This document shows, in pieces, positions 17,397 to 24,068 of a stretch of DNA of 32,904 bases. Under the pieces are notes generated by a model that saw only the letters and a list, made by a program, of their open reading frames with translations, did no database searches and was not told where the DNA came from. Every line of letters begins with the position of its first letter. Within the stretch, counting starts at the first letter, position 1. This DNA is from CAZQFV01 sp964592645. GTDB lineage: Bacteria; Chloroflexota; Chloroflexia; DTKN01. A program made the position numbers and the translations under genes. The DNA lies in the NCBI GenBank assembly GCA_964592645.1, contig CAZQFV010000034.1, positions 1-32,904 of the forward strand. Direction: 5' to 3'.

Positions 17397-19376
17397 CTAA
17401 CGTCCCAATCCCCAGAGGCGCACGATGCCGTCCCAGGCGGCCGAGAGCAGGCGCCGGCCGTCGGGCGTAAAGGCGACGCCGGAGACCTCGCGCACGTGCC
17501 CGGGAAAGGCGCTCAGCACCTGCCCGTTCCAGGCGTCCACCACCAGCACCGTCCCGTCCAGCCATCCGGCGGCGACCACCGTGCCGTTCGGGGCAAAGGC
17601 TACGCTCAGGCAAGCGAGATTGCCCTTCTGCCTCCAGACCAGGGCGCCGGTGTTCAAGTCCCACAGTTGCACGCTTTCCCCGGCGGCCACGGCTACCGTC
17701 CGCCCGTCGGGCGAAAGGGCGGCCATGGGCGCGGACATCGTGTCGGCGGTGATCGCCAGCCGCGGCCGGCCGCTGGCGACATCCCACACCTGCAGTTGCC
17801 CGCCGGCCGTGGCGATAAGCGCCTGGCCGTCGCCGGAAAAGCGGAGGCTGTGGACCTCGGCCTGGGCCTGCAGGATACGCCCGGGCCGGGCGGTGGCCAC
17901 GTCCCAGAAACGGATCGTGCCGTCCCAGGAACCGGAGGCCAGGAGGGTGCCGGCCGGGGAAAAAGCCACCGCCGAGACCGTGGCGGTGTGCCCTTCCAGC
18001 ACCTGCGGGGGCTGGTCGGCGGTCAGGTCCCAGAGGCGCACGGTACCGTCGTCGCCGCCCGTGGCCAGGAGGGTGCCCGGCAGGTTATAATCCAGGCTGC
18101 GCACCTTGGCCGCGTGCCCCAGCAGGGCCTGTTCCTCCTGCCCGGTGGCTATATCCAGCAGGCGCACGCTGTTGTCCCACAGCGCCACGGCCAATGTCGT
18201 GCCGTCGGGGGCCACGGCCAGTCCTTGGATGCCACCCATGTGTCCCTGGATCGTCTGGACCTCGCGCCCCGTGGCGACGAGCCAGAGGCGCACGGTGCCG
18301 TCCCAGGAGGCCGAGGCCAGGAGGGCGCCGTCGGGCGAGAAGGCGGTCCCGACCACGGCCGCGGTGTGCCCCGTCAGCAGTTGGGCGGATTTCCAAACCT
18401 GGGTGTTCCAGATGCGCACCGTGCCGTCGTCGGCGGCCGTGGCCAACAGGGCGCCGTCGGGCGAAAAGGCCACGCTGTTGACCTCCTGGGCGTGTCCGCC
18501 GAGGGCGGGCAGGCCCTCGCCCGTGGCCGTCTGCCACAGGGCGACAAAGCCGTCGCTCAGGCCGGCCGCCAGCAGGGCGCCGTCGGGCGAAAAGGCCAGG
18601 CTGCGCACCGGCGCCTGGGCGAGCAGGAGGTGCAACTGCTGGCTCGTGGCCACCTCCCACAGCCGCGCCGTCCCATCCTGGGAGCCCGAGGCCAGGGTGC
18701 GGCCGTCGGGCGAAAAGGCCAGGCTCACCACCCAGTCGGCGTGACCGCGCAGGGTCAGGACCTGCTGGGCCGTGCTCACGTTCCACAGGCGGATCTCGCC
18801 GCCCGCGCAGCCGCTCGGCGTGCTTTCCCCGCAGGAAGCGCTGGCCAGGAGGGTGCCGTCCGGCGAAAAGGCCACGGCGTAGGTCCCCTGGGCGTGGGCA
18901 CTCAGCACCTGGATCTGGCGTTTCCGGGCCACATCCCAGAGGCGCACGGCGCCGTCCCAGGAGCCGGCCGCCAGCAGGGTGCCGTCGGGAGAGAAGGCCA
19001 CGCACCACGCCGGCGAACCGGTCTCCAGGTGATCGGCCTGATCGGGGGCCTGGGGGTTGTAGAGGCGCACGCCGTGCGAGGTGCCCAGGGCCAGGAGTTG
19101 TCCGTCGGGGGACCAGGCCAGGCCCGTGACCCAGCCCTTGCCAAAATGGGCCATCTCCTGCAGGCCGGCGGCGTTGTCCGGCGAGATCTCGCCCGGCTCG
19201 ACGAGCGCCGTGGGCCGCGGCACGGTGGGCGGGGCCGTCGGCTCGCCCGTCGCCGTGACCGTGACCGTGGGGGCAAGGGTCGTAGTGGGGGCGGGGCCCG
19301 GGGTTAGCCGAACCGGCGTCGGCCCGCAGCCGGCCAGGAAGAGGGCGATAGTCACCACGAGCACCACGTTGCGCAT
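17397..19376 (-). CDS. WD40-repeat lipoprotein, 14 repeats
   Basis: A 659-residue outer-face lipoprotein. The signal peptide MRNVVLVVTIALFLAGC ends in lipobox LAGC (Cys 18), then a Pro/Thr linker. Fourteen WD40-type repeats follow to the very end, each of the form VAFSPDG...LASGS.DGTVRLWDV; fourteen is what two seven-bladed propellers need. The repeats nearest the C-terminus are the most diverged. MRNVV was chosen over the upstream MKAGG start because GGAGGT sits 6 bases ahead of it. WD40 propellers scaffold protein contacts; no catalytic domain is visible. It is 64 bases downstream of a glycosyltransferase gene, with a hairpin in the gap. Confidence 0.9.
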   Translation of the reverse strand: MRNVVLVVTIALFLAGCGPTPVRLTPGPAPTTTLAPTVTVTATGEPTAPPTVPRPTALVEPGEISPDNAAGLQEMAHFGKGWVTGLAWSPDGQLLALGTSHGVRLYNPQAPDQADHLETGSPAWCVAFSPDGTLLAAGSWDGAVRLWDVARKRQIQVLSAHAQGTYAVAFSPDGTLLASASCGESTPSGCAGGEIRLWNVSTAQQVLTLRGHADWVVSLAFSPDGRTLASGSQDGTARLWEVATSQQLHLLLAQAPVRSLAFSPDGALLAAGLSDGFVALWQTATGEGLPALGGHAQEVNSVAFSPDGALLATAADDGTVRIWNTQVWKSAQLLTGHTAAVVGTAFSPDGALLASASWDGTVRLWLVATGREVQTIQGHMGGIQGLAVAPDGTTLAVALWDNSVRLLDIATGQEEQALLGHAAKVRSLDYNLPGTLLATGGDDGTVRLWDLTADQPPQVLEGHTATVSAVAFSPAGTLLASGSWDGTIRFWDVATARPGRILQAQAEVHSLRFSGDGQALIATAGGQLQVWDVASGRPRLAITADTMSAPMAALSPDGRTVAVAAGESVQLWDLNTGALVWRQKGNLACLSVAFAPNGTVVAAGWLDGTVLVVDAWNGQVLSAFPGHVREVSGVAFTPDGRRLLSAAWDGIVRLWGLGR

Positions 19377-19401
19377 CCGTCTACCTCCAGCCTTCAACCG
19401 A

Positions 19402-19428
19402 GGGATGCCGGGGCCGCCCCAGCATCCC
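19402..19428 (-). repeat. Hairpin between glycosyltransferase and WD40 gene
   Basis: 12-bp stem with one wobble/mismatch (19402-19413 with 19417-19428) and a CCG loop. On the minus strand no T-tract follows. On the plus strand TGGTTTTACTCTTT follows, but no plus gene ends here. Probably an intercistronic RNA hairpin. Confidence 0.65.
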
Positions 19429-19440
19429 TGGTTTTACTCT

Positions 19441-20487
19441 TTACTCCTTACGTCCGGCTTCCCGCGCCTCCCCCAGGCCATCCCGCAGCAGCGCGGCGTA
19501 GATGCCCATCCTCTCCCGCCGCAGCGCGCGCCGGTGTCCCAGCAGCCACTTGCTGCCCTCGATCAGCCACTGCCCGGCGTACATCGCCCGGAGAAACCAG
19601 CGCACGGCGCCGGCCCAGCCGTTGCCAAAGGCCTGCCGCGCATAGCGCACCTTGCTGCGGCCAAAGTGCAGGTGGCGCTGCAACGGCACCTGTTCCGTGG
19701 AGCGGCCCTCGTGGTGCACGACCTGGGCGGCCGGCAGGTAGACGATCCGCCAGCCGGCCCGGCGGATGCGCCGGCACCAGTCCAGCTCCTCGAAGTAGAG
19801 AAAGTAGCCCTCGTCCAGCAGGCCGGCCTGGGCGATGGCCTCCGCGCGCAGCAGGAGGGCAGCGCCCACCAGCCAGTCGACCTCCTGCTCGACATCGTCG
19901 GGCCGGTCGGCCAGGTGGTAGCGGCGGGCCCAGGGGTTGCCCGGCCAGTACTGCTCCAGCACCGTGCTCTCCCAGAAGAGGGTGCCCGGGGTGGGGAAAC
20001 GCCGCCGGGAGGACTGTACCGTGCCGTCGGGGTAGCGCAGCTGCGGCCCGATCACTCCGACGTCGGCATGTTCGGCCATGTAGCCCACCATCACCGGGAT
20101 GGCCCGGCCGACGATCTCGGTGTCGGCGTTGAGGAGGAGCAGGTACCTCGGCGATGGACGCTCTCCCCATCTCGCCCTCTCCCCGTCACCTGCCTCGCTA
20201 AACGAGGAAGGCTGGGGGACGGGGAGGCGGGGAGATGGGGAGAGCGCCTGGAGGCCGTAGTTGGCCGCCGCGCCAAAGCCCCGGTTCTCGGGCAGCTCCA
20301 GCAGGGTGGCGCCGGGGAACTCTTCCCACACCATGGCCGCGCTGCCGTCGCCGGAGGCGCCGTCCACAACGACGATCCGCCAGGAAAACGGCGCTCCGTC
20401 CAGCCCTTCCTGCACCGAGCCCAGGCAGCGGCGCAGCAGGTCGCGCGTGTTCCAGTTGACGACGACAACGGCCAGGTCCGTGTTCAC
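19441..20487 (-). CDS. Family 2 glycosyltransferase with large in-frame insert
   Basis: A 348-residue rhamnosyltransferase-like enzyme, paralogous to the one at 14770. LAVVVVNWNTRDLLRRCLGS at 5-24, VVVDGASGDGS at 39-49, ENRGFGAAANYG, LLLLNADT at 116-123, YPDGTVQSSRRRFPTPG, DWLVGAALLLRAEA, and LLDEGYFLYFEELDWCRRIR. Residues 82-113 (Pro/Ser/Arg/Glu-rich) interrupt the fold exactly where the paralogue also carries an insert, and are encoded by an 88-bp palindromic element (20159-20246). The start is uncertain: GTG at 20487 has GGTAGG upstream, while GTG at 20520 would add 11 residues without an SD. Likely acts in surface-glycan assembly. Confidence 0.88.
   Translation of the reverse strand: MNTDLAVVVVNWNTRDLLRRCLGSVQEGLDGAPFSWRIVVVDGASGDGSAAMVWEEFPGATLLELPENRGFGAAANYGLQALSPSPRLPVPQPSSFSEAGDGERARWGERPSPRYLLLLNADTEIVGRAIPVMVGYMAEHADVGVIGPQLRYPDGTVQSSRRRFPTPGTLFWESTVLEQYWPGNPWARRYHLADRPDDVEQEVDWLVGAALLLRAEAIAQAGLLDEGYFLYFEELDWCRRIRRAGWRIVYLPAAQVVHHEGRSTEQVPLQRHLHFGRSKVRYARQAFGNGWAGAVRWFLRAMYAGQWLIEGSKWLLGHRRALRRERMGIYAALLRDGLGEAREAGRKE
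20159..20246. repeat. 88-bp palindromic element inserted in a glycosyltransferase gene
   Basis: Outer arms of 15 perfect pairs (20159-20173 with 20232-20246), inner CTCCCCGTC/GACGGGGAG pairing and a central CCTCG/CGAGG hairpin. It is translated without breaking the frame, as in the Rickettsia palindromic elements that insert into genes. Confidence 0.75.
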
Positions 20488-20534
20488 AGCGGTCTGCCTA
20501 CCCGGTCCAAGCGCCGGCACGGTCCAACACCCAA

Positions 20535-20559
20535 CGGGGCACCCTGGTGGGGTGCCCCG
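20535..20559 (-). repeat. Hairpin between pspC-like gene and glycosyltransferase
   Basis: Perfect 10-bp stem (20535-20544 with 20550-20559), TGGTG loop. On the minus strand it is followed by TTGGGTGTTGG, a weak T-rich stretch, so it could end part of the pspC transcript. Confidence 0.6.
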
Positions 20560-20595
20560 AGAGGTCCAGATTGCAAGAGCCGCATAGCCGTGGGT

Positions 20596-20829
20596 CTAGG
20601 TGGTCGACGGGGGCGGGGGCGGCGGCGGCGTCTGCCCGGCGGGCTCTTCGGGAACGATGATCCACATCACCACATAGGCCCAGAAGCCCAGCGACCCGAA
20701 GAACAGGGCTACCACGAAGAGCAGCCGGATCAGGGTGGAGTCGAGCTTCAGATAGTCGGCCAGCCCACCACAGACCCCGCCGAGCATGCGGTCCTTGGTC
20801 GAGCGGTACAGCTTCTTGGTCGTTTCCAT
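20596..20829 (-). CDS. PspC-domain small membrane protein
   Basis: A 77-residue PspC-type protein: KLYRSTKDRMLGGVCGGLADYLKLD (two pieces, 6-30) is the domain signature. One or two hydrophobic helices follow (33-58, LIRLLFVVALFFGSLGFWAY and onward), then a PPPPPPP tail. In phage-shock systems PspC senses envelope stress together with PspA/PspB; those are not in the window. The start has AAGGAGG about 8 bases upstream. Two CGACACTC repeats 22 bases apart lie just before the RBS and may be its operator. Confidence 0.88.
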   Translation of the reverse strand: METTKKLYRSTKDRMLGGVCGGLADYLKLDSTLIRLLFVVALFFGSLGFWAYVVMWIIVPEEPAGQTPPPPPPPSTT

Positions 20830-20844
20830 GGTCGATTCCTCCTT

Positions 20845-20874
20845 CGACACTCCATAGCCAGGTGTCCGACACTC
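20845..20874 (-). promoter_or_regulatory. Direct repeat pair upstream of pspC-like gene
   Basis: CGACACTC at 20845-20852 and 20867-20874, 22 bases apart (two helical turns). The second overlaps a perfect 11-bp palindrome GTGTCCGACAC (20862-20872). Position next to the RBS suggests repressor sites; the regulator is unknown. Confidence 0.4.
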
Positions 20875-20996
20875 TGCCATCTCGTACGCACACCGCGCAA
20901 TTTTGTGTCGTCAAACCGCTCCTTTTTCACGCCTTCCTGCCACTTTTTGTCATTCCGCGGTCGCTTTTTGTCGCGGACCGGGGGCTGGGCCGCTCG

Positions 20997-22361
20997 CTAG
21001 GGCCGCCAGACGTTCTTCAGGTAGTTGGTGATATCCACGGCCTCGCGCGGGCCGACCAGGATCTCCCACCCCTGCATCTCGTCTTCCAGCTCGCCCAGGA
21101 GAGAGGCGACATAGCCGGGGATGACCAGCTTGCGGTGCGAGATCTTGCTGCCGGCATCGAACTGTTTCACCGTCTTGGCGATCTTTTCGGCGTCGAACTT
21201 GCCGGCGGCCCAGGCGGTGAGCACGCTCATGCCCTCGGAGTCGGCGATCAGCAACCAGGCCGGGACGCCGCTGCCCTCGACCTCGCCGGCCACGGTGAAG
21301 TAGGTCAGCGAAAAGTTGGTGGTCACCAGGAGGGGGGAGCCCACGCCGGGCGTGCCGATCTCGTATAGGCCGGGGCTGACCTGGATGGGCTTCTGCGGGT
21401 CGGTGTAGATGTTCAGGCGCAGCGTCAGCAGCGAGTAGGCTAGGGCCGGGGAAAAGTTCTCCAGCACGATCAGGCCGGCGTACTTGGCCACATGCTCGGC
21501 CGCGGCGATCATCTCGTCCAGCGCATCGCCGGCCTCCTCCCCGGGGAAGGTGATGATCGGGTAGCCCAGCGGGCGGAAATTCTTCTTCAGGGCCAGCCGG
21601 CGCAGATGGGTGAGGGCCTGCAGCGTCCCCCGGAGGTCGCGCTGGCCCGGATCGAGGACCATATCCTCGACGCCGGCGCCCTTGATCTTGTCGGTCAGCT
21701 CGGCCAGGCCGTCGAGGCTGTCGCTGCGCACGGCCAGGGCGACGCCGGCCTCCTTGGCCAGCGCGGCCATGTCGGCCCAGTTGTCGGCGGTGGCGGCGTA
21801 GAGCAGGGGCTTCTGGCCGCCCTCCACGGCCAGGGCGGCCCGCAGGGCGGCGGGGTTGGCGCTCATCAGGATGAGCGGCTTGGATGTCAGGGCGCGCACC
21901 CTTTGCACGGCGGCGGCCAGGGTCTCCGGCGAGCCGGAGGCGTTCTCCAGGGCCACGCCGCTCAGTCCCAACTGCATGCCGACGCGCTCGACGCTGTAGG
22001 CCATGGCCGGTTTGACCCGGGCCTCGATGTCGTCGGTGTCGCGCACGCGCAGGAAGATGCCGGGGGCATGGTAAAAGGTCTTTTCGTGGCGGAACATTGC
22101 CGTTTCGTTGCCGACCTCGACCTTGGCCTCGCCGCTGCCCAGGGTGACCAGGCGGATCGGCGGGGCGGCGGCCGCGGAGAGGATGGCGCGGGCTTCTTCC
22201 GAGACATAGGGGCAGGTGCTCAGGTCGGCCTGCTTGGCGGCCAGTTTCATGGCAAAGGCCAGACAGGTGGGGAAGCCGCATTCCTTGCAGTTGGCCTTGG
22301 GGTGCGGCGGCTTCAGTCCGCCGGGGAGCAGCTTGTAGATTTCCAGACCACTCATTGCCAT
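20997..22361 (-). CDS. acsC: Corrinoid iron-sulfur protein large subunit
   Basis: AcsC (gamma subunit, 454 residues) pairs with AcsD to carry the methyl group on a corrinoid from methyltetrahydrofolate to acetyl-CoA synthase. The N-terminal [4Fe-4S] domain has Cys 25, 28, 33 and 50 (CKECGFPTC then STCP), the same spacing as the Moorella protein. A TIM-barrel follows (about 90-320), then the corrinoid-binding C-terminal domain with NFSLTYFTVAGEVE and YKNVWRP-like end (NYLKNVWRP). The first ATG has AAAGGAGG, which overlaps the acsD stop region (13-base gap), showing tight coupling. It is the last gene of the CODH/ACS operon; no clean terminator seen after it. Confidence 0.95.
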   Translation of the reverse strand: MAMSGLEIYKLLPGGLKPPHPKANCKECGFPTCLAFAMKLAAKQADLSTCPYVSEEARAILSAAAAPPIRLVTLGSGEAKVEVGNETAMFRHEKTFYHAPGIFLRVRDTDDIEARVKPAMAYSVERVGMQLGLSGVALENASGSPETLAAAVQRVRALTSKPLILMSANPAALRAALAVEGGQKPLLYAATADNWADMAALAKEAGVALAVRSDSLDGLAELTDKIKGAGVEDMVLDPGQRDLRGTLQALTHLRRLALKKNFRPLGYPIITFPGEEAGDALDEMIAAAEHVAKYAGLIVLENFSPALAYSLLTLRLNIYTDPQKPIQVSPGLYEIGTPGVGSPLLVTTNFSLTYFTVAGEVEGSGVPAWLLIADSEGMSVLTAWAAGKFDAEKIAKTVKQFDAGSKISHRKLVIPGYVASLLGELEDEMQGWEILVGPREAVDITNYLKNVWRP

Positions 22362-22374
22362 GGCGACGCCTCCT

Positions 22375-23334
22375 TTAGCCCATCAGCCGGTCGACGACTT
22401 GGACCATGCGCTGGATCGATTCCGGGTGGCGCAGCACCAGGATGTCGGCGCCGGCCAGGAGCAGGGCGGTGGCCGTGGTCAATTCCCAGGCGACGGCCCG
22501 CTCGCGGAAGTTGCCCCATGCCTCGGGGACGCCCGTACCCACCTTGGACTCTTTCTGCCGCCACGATTCCAGGCCGGCGGTGCAGAAGAAGGGCAGTTGG
22601 GTCATACGGTCGCCGGTGAGGGCGGCGATGCGCAGGCGCTCCATCACCGAGTAGGTGTACTCCAGGCCGTAGCCCAGGGCGCCGGTGGTGGGGTCGATGA
22701 TGATGTTTTCCAGGGACAGGCCCATATCGCTGATCAGGATGTTTAGCTGCTTGGCCAGGTTGACATCGATGGGGCTGCTGGCGATGACCAGGTGCTTGTG
22801 GGCCAGGGCGGCGGCGACGATGGTGCGATAGTTCTTGTCCTCGCACAGGCCCAGGGCCAGGCGCTCGCCGGCGGCGGCCTCGGCTACGGCCACCAGCACG
22901 TCGTTGTCGGCCTCGGCCTGGCCGGGGCCCAGGACGATCAGCGGAACGTCCACGGCCTGCAGCACGGCCTTGACCGTGGCGGCGGCGTCGGCCGGCTTAC
23001 GCCCCCCCTTGTCCGGGTGACAGCTCTCCAGTCGCAGGACGACCAGGCAGGCGCCCAGGGAGACCCCCTTGGCGGCCCAGGCGCCGGGGTCGCACAGCAC
23101 ATCGCCCCAAGCTTCCTGGAGCAGGGTCGACCAGTCCTCTGGGGAGCGGTCCAGCACTTCGACGGCGATCACCGGGCGGTGGGGGATGGCTCCTTCAAAG
23201 TGCAGGAAGGGCAGGGTGCTCTCGCCGCCCAAGGTCACCTTGCGGCCGCGGGTGCCGCCCTCGGCCGGGGTTGCGCCCAGCGTTACCTCCAGCACGCGGC
23301 TCGTCCAGGCTTCTTTCGGGATCTCGACTGGCAT
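22375..23334 (-). CDS. acsD: Corrinoid iron-sulfur protein small subunit
   Basis: AcsD (delta subunit, 319 residues) forms the heterodimer with AcsC and contributes to corrinoid binding and docking. Family features include LEVTLGATPAEGG near the start, HFEGAIPHRPVIAVEVLD, LGPGQAEADNDVLVAVAEAA, LALGLCEDKNYRTIV, and the DPTTGALGYGLEYTYSVMER block. Length matches the family. The ATG has AAAGGAGG upstream. The 103-base gap to the CBS gene includes GGCCGGCC-containing inverted repeats (around 23394-23434), another GC-rich hairpin. Confidence 0.95.
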   Translation of the reverse strand: MPVEIPKEAWTSRVLEVTLGATPAEGGTRGRKVTLGGESTLPFLHFEGAIPHRPVIAVEVLDRSPEDWSTLLQEAWGDVLCDPGAWAAKGVSLGACLVVLRLESCHPDKGGRKPADAAATVKAVLQAVDVPLIVLGPGQAEADNDVLVAVAEAAAGERLALGLCEDKNYRTIVAAALAHKHLVIASSPIDVNLAKQLNILISDMGLSLENIIIDPTTGALGYGLEYTYSVMERLRIAALTGDRMTQLPFFCTAGLESWRQKESKVGTGVPEAWGNFRERAVAWELTTATALLLAGADILVLRHPESIQRMVQVVDRLMG

Positions 23335-23437
23335 GGTGCAGCCTCCTTTGGCTATTCTGGAACCCGTTACGTCCTCGTACAGGGAACTCGCTCGGCCGGC
23401 CGCCTGACACGCCCCCCGGCGCGGGGCCGGCCGCTGG

Positions 23438-23881
23438 CTACTCGGTCTCCTGGCGGGATGCCGGCCGCTCCCACAGCCACGGCCGGCCCCACATGGCGTT
23501 GATCACGTCGGTGGTGGAGATAATGCCCAGGGGATACCTTTCCCCCTCCTTTTCCGTAGCCACGAGCAGGCGGTGGATGCCATGCTCCAACAGCAACGCC
23601 ACGGCCTGCGGGACCTTGGCCTCGGGGTCGATGCTGTGGACCTCGCGCGTCATGATGTCCTGTGCCCGGAGGGAGTGCAGGTCCTGCCCCAGGGTGCGCA
23701 GCATATCCATGTGCGAGATGACGCCCAGCACCACCTCGCGCGGGTCGACGACAAAGATGGCGTGGACGTCGGTGGCGTTCATGATGCGGGCGACATCTTT
23801 CAGCGGGGTATCCGGCGCACAGGTGATAACTCCCCGGTGCATGATCTCACGCACGGCGGTGTTCTGTAGATAGTCGGGCAC
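23438..23881 (-). CDS. CBS-domain pair protein within CODH/ACS operon
   Basis: A 147-residue protein made only of two CBS domains (about 11-66 and 74-130): VREIMHRGVITCAPDTPLKD, IFVVDPREVVLGVISHMDML, then AQDIMTREVHSIDPEAKVPQ and PLGIISTTDVINAMW. Such pairs bind adenine nucleotides (AMP, ATP, SAM) and act as energy-state sensors, usually attached to or partnering an enzyme. The GTG start has AAGGAGG. It lies between acsB and acsD, all minus strand, suggesting an allosteric or regulatory role for the pathway; that role is an inference. Confidence 0.85.
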   Translation of the reverse strand: MPDYLQNTAVREIMHRGVITCAPDTPLKDVARIMNATDVHAIFVVDPREVVLGVISHMDMLRTLGQDLHSLRAQDIMTREVHSIDPEAKVPQAVALLLEHGIHRLLVATEKEGERYPLGIISTTDVINAMWGRPWLWERPASRQETE

Positions 23882-23967
23882 CTGTTCCCTCCTTACTGGG
23901 CTTGGGAGATGCGGCCGTTACAGCCCCCTATTTTACTCCCAAATCCAAGATTCGGCAAGAGGGCGAA

Positions 23968-24051
23968 ACCACGAAGGCACAAAGACACGAAGAAGATGCT
24001 TGTCTGCCCGGAGACAGACCAGGACCCTTAGTGTCTTCGTGCCTTCGTGGT
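23968..24051. repeat. ACCACGAAGGCACRAAGACAC inverted repeat
   Basis: Arms 23968-23988 and 24031-24051 pair at 20 of 21 positions; the loop contains a smaller TGTCT/AGACA hairpin (24000-24016). This resembles the dispersed CGAAGG-type repeats found in intergenic DNA of many large bacterial genomes. It sits in the gap between acsB (stop 24069) and the CBS gene, with the rest of that 187-base gap featureless. Confidence 0.75.
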
Positions 24052-24068
24052 GACGAAACGGGAGCCTT

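Noticed and set aside
20940..20996. Terminator after acsC
   Set aside because: CTTTTTGTC occurs twice and gives T/A runs, but the dyads around CGGTC/GACCG are interrupted and no clean stem precedes a T-tract in the direction of acsC.
23394..23434. GGCCGGCC-rich inverted repeats as a specific regulatory site
   Set aside because: GGCCGG is very frequent throughout the coding DNA of this window, so these matches are not distinctive on their own.
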